Assembly: GCA_035048495.1 (NCBI GenBank)
Contig: CM068546.1
Location: forward strand, 35,234,674 to 35,298,673
Origin: Euptelea pleiosperma
Taxonomy: Eukaryota; Streptophyta; Magnoliopsida; Ranunculales; Eupteleaceae
Direction: 5' to 3'
DNA length: 64,000 bases
Part shown: one piece after another, positions 11,509 through 22,574 of the stretch
Layout of the letters: each line of letters starts with the position of its first letter
How positions within the stretch are numbered: the stretch's first letter is position 1
Notes under the pieces: generated by a model
The model's input: only the letters and a program-made list of their open reading frames with translations
Told to the model about the DNA's origin: nothing
The model's database searches: none
Position numbers and translations under genes: made by a program

Positions 11509-12041
11509 CAGGGCCGTCTCGATGCAATTTGAGGCCTAAGGTGAAAACACCACATGAGGCATTTTTTATATTTACTATATTAATATACATGATATTATTA
11601 AAAAATTTAACTCTCTTATGTAGTAGAAAATCTTATTTAACAACTATTCATGATAATCAAAAGCTACGGAAAAAAAAATTAGATGTAGACGACTCCTATA
11701 GTCCCGTTGGAGTCCATGCAGAGAAATCTCGCAGCCCTAAATAGATCATTTTTTGGGCCTAATGACTGCGTAGATGTTTAGCCCACCTATTGGTGGATAA
11801 ACAAACTAAAAATCAGCTTGATCGATGATTTCTAATCATTGGATTTACTACTAAAAAACATGAATAATTCCAATGGCTAGAATCAATCTTAAAAAGTACT
11901 AAAATCTATGGCTAGAGATACCAATCAGGTTACTTTTTGGTTTGTATATCCAACAAGGGGTGGGCTAATTAAACATCCATGTGGTTAGTGGGCTGGGCCT
12001 AAGGCGACATCCTAATTGGCCTTATGGTAGAGATGGCCCTG
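11509..12041. mobile_element. hAT-like element with CAGGGCC ends, containing a foldback MITE
   Basis: Inverted termini CAGGGCCGTCTC and GAGATGGCCCTG, with subterminal GAGGCCTAAGGTG and GGGCCTAAGGCGA. The flanks CGTCTAAC / CTCTAACC are nearly the same word with a one-base register ambiguity, consistent with an 8-bp duplication. Nested inside at about 11755-11990 is a foldback MITE (GCCCACCTATTGGTGG; GGGGTGGGCTAATTAAACATCC). Confidence 0.55.
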
Positions 12042-12235
12042 CTCTAACCCAAAACTATTTTTCTTTAATCATCAGTTTTAGTCATATATGTGATGGATTA
12101 GATCTGCTTGGTCAATCTGAACAAACCAGCCAACGGTCAATTCATCGAATGGTTCCCATTACTCAAGTGGGAAACTGTTAACGTTTTTACGAAATTGGTA
12201 CTTGAAAGCAATGTTTAAAAGGGCCATTATAACTG
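12042..12235. other. intergenic
   Basis: Nothing is recognised. A short piece at 12208-12228 (TGTTTAAAAGGGCCATTATAA) resembles the end of the AAACGG MITE family. Confidence 0.3.
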
Positions 12236-12560
12236 TTGCTCTTCTTTGATGATTGCTGCGAACAGGGGTATTCTTGTCCCTATGGGTGTTAATTGATTGG
12301 GTTTGGTCCAGACCTAGCCCTGTCAGTTATGGGCCCATTGATTTAAATCCAAGCGTGGGACGTCACACATTAGATTTGGGCCTGGCACAAGGCAATTTTT
12401 GTTAAATATTAAAGTCCAAGCCCAACATGCACATTCTTCATATTTAAAGAATAGAAGGAATCTCAGCCCTCGACGAAGTGTAAGCACACTAATCGAAGCG
12501 AGATCTAGGGTATGTTGTTTACTATTATGATTATGATCAACATTTTGGGTTGTAAACGGT
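12236..12560. repeat. duplicated segment, copy 1 (paralogue at 16536-17175)
   Basis: It shares TCTTCTTTGATGATTGC, GAACAGGGGTATTCTTGTCC, TTAAATATTA and GGAATCTCAGCCCT with the second copy. The end around 12450-12560 resembles the LTR-end sequence also found near 17040-17175, 22140-22260 and 38655-38790. It works as the empty site for the family A MITE that interrupts copy 2. Confidence 0.6.
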
Positions 12561-12890
12561 CGCAAAATTTGAATTGTGTCCTTCGATGGAAGAGTGTCAA
12601 AAATGTCAAGCACCTCTTCTCTGAGTACAAGTTCTTTTACATTATATATATTGGTACCATCACGTACACAACAAAATTTTAAATGAAGTTAAAGGTAAAC
12701 TTTAGGACTACAATGGTCTTTGGATTTCGAATCCAACGGTGTGAACCTTTGGACTACGATCCCTTCTTGTGATCAATAGAACCATTCCAACACAACCCCA
12801 AAATTTAAAAGCACAAATCACACATACCCTTTAAATAGTCATGATATTCATGCATTCATGAATGCACATAAATTGATTTGGTGCTTCGAG
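12561..12890. other. intergenic
   Basis: Nothing is recognised. The final octamer GCTTCGAG (12883-12890) is the target duplication of the next element. Confidence 0.4.
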
Positions 12891-13286
12891 TAGGGGTGCC
12901 AATTTTACCCGTTTAACCGGAACCAAATCGGAATCGGAACCGAAAACACCGGTTCTGGTTCCACATTTTTGGGAACCGATTAAAAAGTAATCGGAACCAG
13001 AACTGAACCGACAATAACGGTTCCGGTTCTGGGTAGCCTTATATGGAACCGAAACCGATAAAAAACGGAACCAATAAATAAATATAGTGTAAAATTTCTC
13101 ATATTCTCAAGATTTGGCCCAATATACCCGAAATCGGAATCGGAACCGGAACTGACATAAATACATAATCGGTTCGGGTTCCAGATCCATCACTTTGAGA
13201 ATCGGAACCGTTAAGGAATCGAAACTAATTGTTCCGATTCTGGCCACTTTAGGAACTGAACCGGAACCAACCCATTGACACCCCTA
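12891..13286 (-). mobile_element. hAT-type MITE, GGTTCC-rich family (copy 3)
   Basis: A 396-bp element beginning TAGGGGTGCCAA and ending TTGACACCCCTA, flanked by a perfect 8-bp duplication GCTTCGAG (12883-12890 and 13287-13294). One terminus has a point change (GTGCC for GTGTC), so it is somewhat older than copies 1 and 2. Confidence 0.87.
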
Positions 13287-13539
13287 GCTTCGAGTACAAA
13301 ATTTTATTATAGTTCAGAAGACATCCACCTTTATTATTGATCAAACAATACAACCTTTCCTACTTTCAACGAGTAGACCTAACATTTAAACCTACAATAA
13401 AGGTAGGCAAACAAGTTATTAGAAGAGAATGAAAATTAGAGAGACTGTATAAAAAGTAGAGAGGAGAAAGAGTAGGTGATATTTCTTAGTTACTTCAAGT
13501 TTGCTTCAACAATGAACAACATAACATTTCATCTCTGAC

Positions 13540-13968
13540 TTAAAATTTGTGAATCCTCCCATCGATCAATGTACGGCACAATAGAACATACTTGCATTGG
13601 TGAATGTGTTCCTTCTTGAAGAATACCACATAGTTTTTACCCTCATTAAGATCCCATGCTGACATTTCAATCTTAGTATTATTTTCTTCCACAATATTAG
13701 ACATGTCTACTGGCCACAACTTGTAAAGATAATCGTAGACATACTTATCTTTATGAAATCGAAATCCGTCTTCAATGTCAACATTGGATAGAATTTTTCT
13801 GATTATCCATAGACTATTAGGGTTATGTAGTGGGGCGACGAGATTGGGATTATTATCTTGTATCTCTACCATCTTGCGGGGGGAGGAGATATATTGACCA
13901 TTCGCTCTCTGTTCTTCTTCGAATTTTGTTGGAAAGAAGTTGTGCATAAATTCCTTCTTCATCGCCAT
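13540..13968 (-). CDS. short B3-like protein, possibly a truncated gene
   Basis: An intronless frame of 142 residues. From about residue 54 the spacing of WIIRKILSNVDIEDGFRFHK, then LYKLWP, IEMSAWDLNEGKNY, VVFFKKE and CKYVL resembles the B3 DNA-binding fold of plant-specific families of the DUF313/REM kind, where an (I/K)KxLxxSDV start, a W-D strand and a YVL strand are typical. The frame ends right after this core, so the usual C-terminal strands (FVxxRxLxxGD) are missing. This suggests a truncated or decayed copy. A TATA-like TATAAATA lies about 60 bp upstream on the same strand, so it may be transcribed. The assignment rests on pattern memory only; an unrelated orphan ORF is possible. Confidence 0.45.
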   Translation of the reverse strand: MAMKKEFMHNFFPTKFEEEQRANGQYISSPRKMVEIQDNNPNLVAPLHNPNSLWIIRKILSNVDIEDGFRFHKDKYVYDYLYKLWPVDMSNIVEENNTKIEMSAWDLNEGKNYVVFFKKEHIHQCKYVLLCRTLIDGRIHKF

Positions 13969-14027
13969 TGAATTTCAGAACGAAAGACACCGTAAAAACA
14001 TGTAATTTTAACTAAGAAGTGATATTA

Positions 14028-14035
14028 TATTTATA
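14028..14035 (-). promoter_or_regulatory. TATA-like box upstream of the B3-like ORF
   Basis: TATAAATA on the minus strand, about 60 bp before the ATG at 13968. The spacing fits a core promoter with a short leader. Confidence 0.35.
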
Positions 14036-15518
14036 AGGAGATGGTGTCATATATGGAATTGAAAATTTCTAAAAAATCATGGAAATGATTTCTACTGCGA
14101 TTTTGGGAGCAAAATCATAAAAATGATTTCTCTTCTAAAATATAAAGGAACTACTGAAATTAGAAATAAAACTAGGTTAATTTTAAATTTTTTTTTTTTT
14201 ATTTGAGGATCCGCAGGGCATTAAAAACACTAAATGGCTTCATATATGCATATTGATATTTCCATTCAAGTAGTCATTGATTTGATTTTTCTGATTTTGC
14301 CTTTTTTAGGGAGTTGATATTGAGCAGGTTCTATGAAACAAAATTTTGTATCAAAATCTTGATGTAGAAGTCCCTCAAATTTCCACGTATCACTCATTCG
14401 GTTCCACGGTGTACCTACACAACAAAAATCAACATGATTGGTGATTTCTAACTATTTAATTTAACACTTTTTCATTATGGATTTCTTGAATATGCTCATG
14501 GGTTGGTTACAAGTCCACGATCAAAAGGTATTCAAATACTAGGTATAAAAATCACCAATCATGCTGATTTTGGTATATAGGTCCACTAAGGTATTAGCCA
14601 AACATTAATGAGGTTAGTGAGCCCAAAACAATGTTCCATGTGGCAATTTGAGGGATTTCTGTATCAAAATTATGATACAATATTCTGTATCGTAGATTTT
14701 TTCATTGATATTGGGAGCAAAATCATGGAAAAATAATTTCCCTTTTAAAATATAAACAACTACTATAAAAAATAAAAAATAAACAATAAACAATTTAGTT
14801 TTTTTTTTTATTTTTTTAATCTTTGAGGCTCCGATGACATTAAAGACGATAAATGACTTTTATAGGCAGAAAATTTAACAAAATAAAAAAGGAAAATTGA
14901 AGTGAAAGGATTATTCATCATTTCAAATTTGGATTAATGAACAATGCAAAACAAAAATGCCCAAAGGGAAACTGAGGTGGAAGGACCATAGTTAGCAATT
15001 CAGCTTACGACAAAGATCGAAATGGGAAAAGTTCGAGTTTAATTCGATTTCAGGACATAAAAATTCGGTCATTGTTGAATTGCATATTCATTTAGCTTAA
15101 AACCCTAAATTTTACCAATTTTTTTAAAATTTTATATGGCTGTTTAATAAGTTTTATTTAAAAAAATGCAAAATTTGTGCATTAAACTTGAATAATACGT
15201 GTTTAATTCGTTTAAGATTAAAAATTCAATTTGTTTTTTCGATTTTTATTTTATACGGCTGTATTAAATGTTTCTTCGGAAAAATAAAAATTGAATATTA
15301 AACGCAAATAATACACGAATAATACATGCTCATTGATACATAATGTCTAATTGATGTTCCACCTCATGGAATTTGCGTTTCCTAACAATCTTGTTGATTC
15401 TAACTGCTTGATCATTAAAACAAGATTGTTTTTACAAAGTAAATGAAGGATTTTATAGCATAGTGGGTCCATTATTTCTAAATGGCAACCAGTATAGCCT
15501 GAATCCTATTGTTAGCAG
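14036..15518. other. AT-rich intergenic with a foldback MITE
   Basis: A foldback element occupies about 14375-14650: the left arm has AAAAATCAACATGATTGGTGA, the right arm ATCACCAATCATGCTGATTTT, with TCCCTCAAATTTCCACGT and ATGTGGCAATTTGAGGGA further out. The remainder is AT-rich with no recognised gene. Confidence 0.45.
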
Positions 15519-15833
15519 CATGGTTTTAAAAACCGCCTTTTAAATGGTTTTAACGGCCGTTTAAATGGTAATGCTCCAAGCCCGTTACATTAAAACCCGT
15601 TAAAACCCGTTATGACGCTTTTAACAGTCATTAAATTCTGAAAATTTTTGTGAAAAAAAAAGCGACCGTTAAATCCGTTTTTTAAAATTTTCAATTTCAA
15701 ATTTCGAATTTCATCGCCATTTTTCCCGTTCAAATCTATTTTTTTTTCAATTTTTGCCCCTGGCCGTTACAATCCGTTTTAACCATAACAGCTCCAGTCC
15801 GTATACCGTTAAAACGGCCTCCTTTAAACCTTG
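15519..15833 (-). mobile_element. hAT-type MITE, AAACGG-rich family (copy B2)
   Basis: A 315-bp element running CATGGTTTTAAAAACC...CCTTTAAACCTTG with a perfect 8-bp target duplication GTTAGCAG (15511-15518 and 15834-15841). Confidence 0.88.
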
Positions 15834-15841
15834 GTTAGCAG

Positions 15842-16060
15842 TACGTTGGGGGTGACAAATCCAACGTAGAGGGTACCTTTCTCTGACCTCTCTTTGGAGT
15901 CGTGTGCTCGGCCGTGCATTCCAAGAATCCAACGGTGGTTGATAGTGCTGAGCTGGCAATTACTATTTTTATTTTTTGCCAGCGCTCAACCACCGTTGGA
16001 TTCGTGAAATCCAAGGCTGAGCACAGACTCCCGAGAGGGGTTAGAAAAGGAAGTCGTTGG
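15842..16060. mobile_element. foldback element (CCAACGGTGGTTG hairpin)
   Basis: A near-perfect palindrome centred near 15970. The left arm has GTGTGCTCGGCC and AATCCAACGGTGGTTGA, the right arm TCAACCACCGTTGGATT and GGCTGAGCACA. It is related to the elements at 44.12-45.0 kb. Overlapping ORFs on both strands arise from the palindrome. Confidence 0.6.
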
Positions 16061-16535
16061 AGCCTGAGCCTATTAAAATACAAGCCCACTGTAAAGAGTA
16101 GCCATTGTGGAGCCCATTTTTAGCTGAACAGTGGTCGGCTTCAAGCTTGAAGTTAAGCTGACCTGCATACCGCATCTAACTCTGGCAGCCATTTTTTCAG
16201 AAAAAAGAAGTTTAAAATAAAAAATTAAGAACAAGGTCATCGAAGGTACATGACGGATGCAGAGGTGCTTAGCGCTGGGCTTTAAGATAAGCGCTGCGCT
16301 GTTCAACAAAAATGAACTCGCCCTTGTGGTCACATTAATGATCAATCGATGCTTATTGCTTACACTCCCAAAAGTTGCCACGTACAAACTTGGGTAATTT
16401 GAATTTTTAAAAATTTTGTATTTTCTCGTACGTGGCCATTTATGGGAGTGTGTGCATCGAGTTTTGCTGCAATTTCTTACTGTAAAATGTCCATCCTCTC
16501 AACGGGTTTGAATGCAACATCAACTCCCAATACTG
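16061..16535. other. intergenic with a small hairpin
   Basis: An inverted repeat pairs about 16336-16385 (ACACTCCCAAAAGTTGCCACGT) with 16430-16465 (ACGTGGCCATTTATGGGAGTGT), probably a small MITE. Nothing else is seen. Confidence 0.4.
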
Positions 16536-17175
16536 TTTTTCTTCTTTGATGATTGCATGCTGCGAACAGGGGTATTCTTGTCCCTAGCTATGGGTGTTAA
16601 GGGGTTGGGTTTGGGCCATACCTAGCCTGGTCAGTTATGGGCACATTAATTTAAATCCAAGAGTGGGTCAGGCATTAGATTTGGGCCTCACACAAGGTAA
16701 GTTTTCTTAAATATTAGAGTCCAAGCCCAACACATTCTTCTTATTTAAAGAATGGGTCGGGCTCCCCTAAAATGACAGGCTCCGGTTACAGGACACAGTA
16801 TGAGCCACGTGACACAGTCTTAGAAGACTATGACCGTATGGATGTTTGGCCAATCCATACGTGGACCTACAAACCAAAAATCAGCAGCCTGATTAGTGAT
16901 TTCGAGGCGTTGGATCTTTGTACCTCAAATACTGCTCAAATTCCCAAAGTTGAGATCAACCCATGAAAGTAAGTCCAATCCAACGCCTAAGTATGTGGGT
17001 CCATTTTAATTAGGAAATGTGTAAAGAAAGCTACGGTCTTGATCAAGAAGAAGGAATCTCAGCCCTTGATTCAGTGGGTAAGCACACAAATCAAAGCGAT
17101 CTAAGGTATGTTGTTATCCATTATGATTTTGATCTAATAACCTGATCAATTTGTAGATTTCTAGTTCCTAACATG
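16536..17175. repeat. duplicated segment copy 2, interrupted by a family A MITE; ends in LTR-like CCTAACA
   Basis: Paralogue of 12236-12560. The shared text breaks after TTTAAAGAA at about 16752 and resumes at about 17050 with AGAAGGAATCTCAGCCC. Between them is a family A element (GGGTCGGGCTCC, GGTTACAGGACACAGTATGA, CCAAAAATCAGC). The segment ends GTTCCTAACA at 17173, matching the retrotransposon-like ends at 22.2 and 38.66 kb, so this may be the 3' part of an old LTR. Confidence 0.55.
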
Positions 17176-17439
17176 TAAAGAGAGAGAGAGAACTATGAAA
17201 GGAAGTAGAAAGGCTGGAGAGATGCTGAGGTATGGAACGAAGGAGAGAAAGAACTATGAAATGAGCCCTGCCTTGAACAAATGGGAGAAGTCCGGTTTGT
17301 ATGTTTCGTTGAAATTTCGTGTTTTTGAACCATTATTTTTCCAAAATTTTGATTTTTCGCCTGTTCCTTCGTGGGAAGTTCAATTTGAAAAGTTCGGATT
17401 TCAAATGGGCATAAGTTCTGAAAAAAAATAAAATAAAAA
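17176..17439 (-). pseudogene. promoter and leader relic of a third C2-domain gene
   Basis: This stretch matches the upstream regions of the two C2-domain genes (plus strand from about 23142, minus strand below 37210). It shares a GA repeat, a GGAACGAAGGAGA word, AAATTCGTGTTTT-like text, CCTTCGTGGGAAGTTCAAT and GAAAAGTTTGGA / GAAAAGTTCGGA. A minus-strand gene would have its coding part below 17176, but there the sequence switches at once to the LTR-like end ...CCTAACA. The coding region has therefore been lost, probably through a retrotransposon-associated deletion. A Mutator-like element starts at 17440 on the other side. ORF 17195-17431 is not a gene. Confidence 0.55.
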
Positions 17440-18599
17440 GAGAATTTTTGACATACCCCCCATGTTATCTTTAAAATTTGATATACCCCCACAATTTGAA
17501 AAAGCTGACATACCCCCTATGACTCAGTCTACTGTCATTTGACCAGTGTTGACCCGAGTTGACTACCAAATTTTTTATTAATGGCAAAAATGCCCTTGTC
17601 TTCAACCTTGGAACAAGGGTTTGGGCAAAAACCCAAACCCCAAATCAAACGCTATGATGGACGGCCAGCCAAGAGATTCCAATGGGTTGGCCGCCCATCA
17701 CCGGCGACCAACCAATCGGCCACCACTCTGGCAATAATTTAAAACTCAAGGTATAAAAAAAAAAAAAAAAAACATAAAATTTAAGTTTTAAAATTTTCAT
17801 TAACATAAATTGATGTGACCCTGGAAGAAAAGATCGATTAACTAAGCATGTTTCCCACGTCTGGGGGGAATTCCTCTTTTTACTAAAAAATAACTATAAC
17901 ATAAAACTTTTGATGATTCTTCTACCTACGATTTCCACCTTATATAGATGGTGGATCACTTACAATTATGGCAATTAATAAATCAAAACTCTTATAATCA
18001 CGCCAATCAATCTATTAATTCTAATCGTAATGGTAATCTTCTTTCCTCATTGATTGTAGCAGATCTATTTTCTTTATTGTGACCATATTTTCTTATCTTT
18101 GCATGATAATCTCTCTCCTTGATTGTAGCCATATTCCTTTATCCTTGTTTGAGAATAAATACGTATATAGAAGGTAAGACACGTATCATAAATGAAAAAT
18201 AAGACAAAGCAATTTATATTTTAAGCTTTTGAGATGTTGATTTTAAAAAGATAGGTTCTCTCAATTTTAAAATATTCCTTCATGAGTTTTATCTATTTTT
18301 TTGGAGTTTTTTCTTCTCAATAGTTTCTTAATTCATCAAAAAATCAAAAAAATATCTCAAGGTAACCAACATGGGCTTTAATTTTTATTTTCAATCTCCT
18401 CTTTTCATGTTTGATTTTGACATACCCCCGTCTTTTCATGTTTAAACCCAAACCCTAGTTCTAAAGTTGAAGACAAGGGCACTTTCATCCTTTAAGAAAA
18501 AAATTGGTAGTCAACACTGGTCAAATGACAGTGGACCGAGTCTTAGGGGCGTATGTCAACTTTTTCAAATTGTGTGTGTGTGTGTGTTCAAAAATTCCC
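17440..18599. mobile_element. Mutator-like non-autonomous element (family C, copy 1)
   Basis: Inverted ends GAGAATTTTTGACATACCCC and GTTCAAAAATTCCC. Characteristic subterminal text is GACATACCCCC, TTTTTCAAATTGTG, AGTGTTGAC and AAGGGCA / TGCCCTT. The interior (about 17740-18420) is AT-rich and shared with copy 2 in reverse. Flanking nonamers AAATAAAAA and AGAAAAACA match only in part, so the boundaries rest on the two better-preserved copies. A (GT)n run lies near 18573-18587. Confidence 0.65.
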
Positions 18600-19423
18600 A
18601 GAAAAACAACACCCCATCCCTTCTTCCACCGAAACTATATCACTGTCGTCGTTGCCTGCATGTAGACTCGTGGTAATGTGAGAATTAATTAAAATGGGAA
18701 AGACTCATAAATATCATTATTATTATTGGATATTTATAAAAATTTAGATCTTGTGCTCCAGTGTGTTGGGTAAGTTATCCAAGTCCCATGTTACATGGCT
18801 TGCCACGTATTTTATGTCTAGGGTATATGTGGCAAACAAAGAAGCATATGGGAGTAAGAGCACACATGCTACCACAAATGGGCATGCATTAGTAAAGTTT
18901 TAAGAGTAAGAGCACAGATGCTATCACAGATGGGTGTGTGACGCCAAGCCTAAGCTTGATCAGGTCGTATGATGCATGTAAGCTAGCGGTCCGCAAGTCC
19001 AAATGGGCTTTGGGATTTGGATTTTAATGTACTTATCTTTTTGGACAAAAGTCTATTTAATGTTGACTCTGACTTGACCTGTAATCGTTTGACATAGCCG
19101 TTTGAGACCTTAATGTCTCTATTTATGTTGAGCGTTTTAGACCATTGATTGCATACACATTTTGTTGTTTTATACTCACCTTTTCTAAGCTCCATATATA
19201 GAGGTGTATTCTCTGTTTTGTTCAATCGCAAAGAGAAACATTCTTAGAAAATAAACAAAGTTGCAGTTTAATCTTCTTCTCTTTAAATTATTTCTAACTT
19301 CCTTTTTCGATACCTAAGAAGGTACTACCACAACCTCTTCGATTATTGATATTTTGGTTTTTTTTCTTCTTATGGATCAAGCACAAGCAAATCTTTACTA
19401 TTGAACCCTCAATAGAAAACACA

Positions 19424-19474
<51 letters not shown>

Positions 19475-19729
19475 GTGATATTGATCGAGTTGCCTCGTGG
19501 AAGAACTTACCTAAGGTCATCCTTGTGGGATGAAGATGACAATCTATAGTTATTTGATGTTGATATATTTCTAGCCATCAAACAAATCCATAAGCTCCAA
19601 ACAACCCCAATTACTTGTGTCAAAAACACTTTCAACAATTTTTATTTCTGTCAAAGGTGAGATATGCGGTGTTTGATAACCATCAACAGAACTTTTTGAT
19701 CACAACGGGTTGTGACCAGCTTCAGTCTT
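18600..19729. repeat. LTR-like relic and a (CT)n microsatellite
   Basis: About 18760-19340 has the look of a copia-type LTR: TGTTGGGTAAG near its left side, a TATA-like CCATATATAGAGG at about 19191, then AAATAAACAAAG. A fragment related to 19115-19340 recurs at 28985-29105 (GTCTCTATTTAT, TAGACCATTGATT, GATACT). 19427-19471 is an uninterrupted (CT) run. No internal retrotransposon genes are present. Confidence 0.4.
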
Positions 19730-19738
19730 CGGTCACAA

Positions 19739-20050
19739 CCTACAATACGAGCCACGTGGCACACTATTAGAGGGCGCCGACTGTATGGATGTTTGGCCAG
19801 TCCCTCAGTGGACATGCATACCAAAAATCAGCCTGATTAATAATTTCTAAGTGTTGGATTGAAGTTATTTTCATGGGTTGATTTTAACTGTAGGAATTTG
19901 AGCATTCTTGAGCGTTGTTTTGGGTGCAAAGATCCAAAGGTTTTAAATACTAATCTGGCTGATTTTTGGCTTGCAGGTCCAATGAGGGATTGGCCAAACA
20001 TCAATACGTTCAGCGTTCTCTAAGAGTGCCACGTGGCTCGTATTGTATCC
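19739..20050. mobile_element. G-box foldback MITE (family A)
   Basis: The arms begin TACAATACGAGCCACGTGGC and end GCCACGTGGCTCGTATTGTA. Inside are CCAAAAATCAGCCTGATTA and its partner. It is about 310 bp with no coding content. Confidence 0.7.
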
Positions 20051-20235
20051 TATAATGAGAGTCGGTCAAAAGGGCTTTTTTGTCTAACACAAAGAATCGG
20101 TAAAAGAGAAACTTTACTTTCTGGTCGGTTGACAGAGAAAAGATTTTTTTTTTTTATTTAAAAACCTTTTTCAAAGTTAACCTACGGTTATCACCTCATT
20201 GGTGCATCTTCGCCGCTTCAAAATTTTTCTCAGTG
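20051..20235. repeat. fragment of the long-TIR element family seen at 34.8-36.3 kb
   Basis: ATCTTCGCCGCTTCAAAATTTTTCTC and the preceding T-rich run with GTTAACCTACGGTTA match the terminal repeat of the element at 34790-36262. Only one terminus is present. Confidence 0.4.
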
Positions 20236-20579
20236 GCAACTAGCAAGCTGCATACACATAGGTGCCAGTGTAAAACATATTTCAAGCAAATTAAACACTT
20301 CTAAGCTAAACATATCATCCCTAGAATTGTTGGGTTCCTGAAGAATAAAGAACCAGGCACCATTACCCCAGTTCCTAATATTACCTAGTATTGGAGAATT
20401 CAGCAGCTATGGTTTCATCCCATGACCACAAAGTTGTGAATTGTGACATAGAGATCCTAAACACTAGGACAAAGGCCCAACCAACTAGGTCAAGGATTAT
20501 AACATTGCTTTGCTTACTCAGCCCAAAACTACCATTAGTTCTATAGAATCCAGGACTTCTCCTTCGACAAGCTCACTGA
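20236..20579. repeat. segmental duplication, copy 1 (paralogue near 29.7-30.05 kb)
   Basis: It shares GCAACTAGCAAGCT, GTGCCAGTGTAAAACATATT, AAGAATAAAGAACCAGGC, CTAGGTCAAGGATTATAACA and TCTATAGAATCCAGGACT with 29713-30012. After the tandem array the match resumes at about 21818 with CTCCTTGACCACCACCTCTG. No ORF or function is recognised. Confidence 0.65.
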
Positions 20580-21817
20580 GAGAGTCGTAACTCGTTTGCC
20601 CCAACCTTGCATCAAGGTGTCTAATTGCACTCAGTTCTGACTCTTACATGCCTAAGTCTATAACTACTTAATTATTCGCAATCGGACCACGTAATTTGAC
20701 TCAATCTCTTCTATTATAAATGTTTTATCACATTTGAAGTGTTGGAACATGATTAGGGAGAGTCGGAACTCGTTTACTCCAACCTTGCGTCAAGGTGTAT
20801 AATTGCACTCAGTTCTGAGTCTTACATGCCTAAACTTATAACTACTAAATTATTCGCAACCGGACCTCGTAATTTGACTCAATCTCTTCTATTATAAATG
20901 TTTTATCACATTTGAAGTGTTAGAACGTGATTAGGGAGAGTCGGAACTCGTTTGCTCTAACCTTGCGTCAAGGTGTCTAATTGGACTAAGTTCTGAGTCT
21001 TACATGCCTAAGCCTATAACTACTTAATTATTCGCAACAGGACCTCGAAATTTGACTCAATCTCTTATATTATAAATGTTTGATCACATTTGAAGTGTTG
21101 GAACATGATTAGAGAGAGTCGGAACTCGTTTGCTCCAACCTTGCGTCTGGGTGTTTAATTGGACTCAGTTCTGAGTCTTACATGCCTAAGCCTATAAGTA
21201 CTAACTTTTTCGCAACTGGACCTCGTAATCTGACTCAATCTCTTCCATTGTAAATGTTTTATCACATTTGAAGTGTTGGAACATAATTAGGGAGAGTCAA
21301 AACTCGTTTGCTCCAACCTTGCGTCAATGTGTCTAATTGGACTCAGTTCTAAGTCTTACATGCTTAAGCCTATGACTACTTCTTTTTTCGTAACCGGACT
21401 ACGTAATTTGACTCGATCTCTTCTATTATAAATGTTTTATCACATTTGAAGTGTTGGAACATGATTAGGGAAAGTCGGAACTCGTTTGGTCCAACCTTGC
21501 GTCAATGTGTCTAATTGGACTCAGTTCTGAGTCTTATATGCCTAAGCCTATAATAACTTATCTTTTCGCAACCGGACTTCGTAATTTGACTCAATCTCTT
21601 CTATTATAAATGTTTTATCACATTTGAAGCGTTGTAACATAATTAGGGAGAGTCAGAACTCGTTTGCTCCAACCTTGCGTCAAGGTGTCTAATTGGACTC
21701 AGTTCTGAATCTTCCATGCCTAAGCCTATAATTACTTACTTTTTCGCAACTGGACCTCGTAATTTGACTCAATCTCTTCTATTATAAATGTTTTATCTCA
21801 TTTGAAGTGTTGGAACA
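20580..21817. repeat. tandem array of seven ~178-bp units
   Basis: The word CTCGTTT recurs at 20591, 20770, 20948, 21126, 21303, 21481 and 21659, giving spacings of 177-179 bp. Each unit also has CCAACCTTGCGTC, CAGTTCTGAGTCTTACATGCC, ATTTGACTCAATCTCTTCTA and TTATCACATTTGAAGTGTTGGAACAT-like text in parts. Units are highly similar but not identical. The array is absent from the paralogous segment near 30.01 kb. It is non-coding. Confidence 0.88.
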
Positions 21818-21872
21818 TCACTCCTTGACCACCACCTCTGACTTCCCTCTTTCCAACTCAAGCCATCCCAAC

Positions 21873-22101
21873 AATGGTTCAAAATAACGCCATTTTAACG
21901 AAAATGACGCCATTAAAAAATAACGCCCAAAGCCCGTTACATTATGAACCGTTTGACGCTTAGAAAATAACGCCGTTATTTTCGTTTTAACAGCCGTAAA
22001 AAAAAAAAAAGTCAATTTGTTTTAACGGCCGTTATAAAGGAAAAGTAGTAACGCCCTCAGTCCATTAATTATACAGTTATAACGGCCTCTTTTAAACCTT
22101 G
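21873..22101 (-). mobile_element. hAT-type MITE, AAACGG family variant (AATAACG type)
   Basis: Ends AATGGTTCAAAATAACG and CTTTTAAACCTTG. The interior uses ATAACG / CGTTAT words instead of AAACGG. Flanks ATCCCAAC and ATCCAGAC match at 6 of 8 positions. Confidence 0.6.
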
Positions 22102-22109
22102 ATCCAGAC

Positions 22110-22574
22110 CCCCCAAGGGTAAAGTGAGGAGAGAGAAAATGTCTCGATCATCAAGAAGAAGGAATCTCAGTCTTCCATCAAGTGCAAGCATACTAATCAG
22201 AATGATCCAACGGGCATATTGTTTGATCTAATGGTTTGATAAAGTTGTAACGTGGAATTCCCAAAACATAGTTCTAAACTAATAAGGAAATTCACCCAAA
22301 ACGTTAAACCATAGAAAGAGGAGAGAGATTTCCCAAAGCAGTGAATAAAATAAACATATAAGCACACACGTACAAAACGAGGATTTATCATTTAAGTGGT
22401 TCGACGTAGATGCCTACTATATACGTAGGTACACTCGAGAAAGAGGGGAGAGCTGATTTCTTATTCATGGTCGCCCATCTCTAGATCTCCTCAATAAATA
22501 GGAATACAGGAATCCCTTTGTTAAGTAACTTCTAAACATAGAACCCCAGATGATATATTATGAGAAATCTTCCT
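22110..22574. repeat. retrotransposon LTR-end relic and copia-like sequence
   Basis: 22140-22260 (AAGAAGGAATCTCAG, ACTAATCAG, ATTGTTTGATCTAATGG) is related to the LTR-like ends near 17.1 and 38.7 kb. 22380-22440, with AAGTGGTTCGACGTAGATGCCTA, resembles the wording common in plant copia elements. No coding domain is visible. Confidence 0.35.

Noticed and set aside
19346..19549. ORF rich in LSLSLS
   Set aside because: It is the translation of a (CT)n microsatellite.
20580..21817. Regularly spaced repeats as a possible CRISPR array
   Set aside because: The whole 178-bp unit repeats with no unique spacers, and this is a plant nuclear sequence. It is a tandem satellite-like array.
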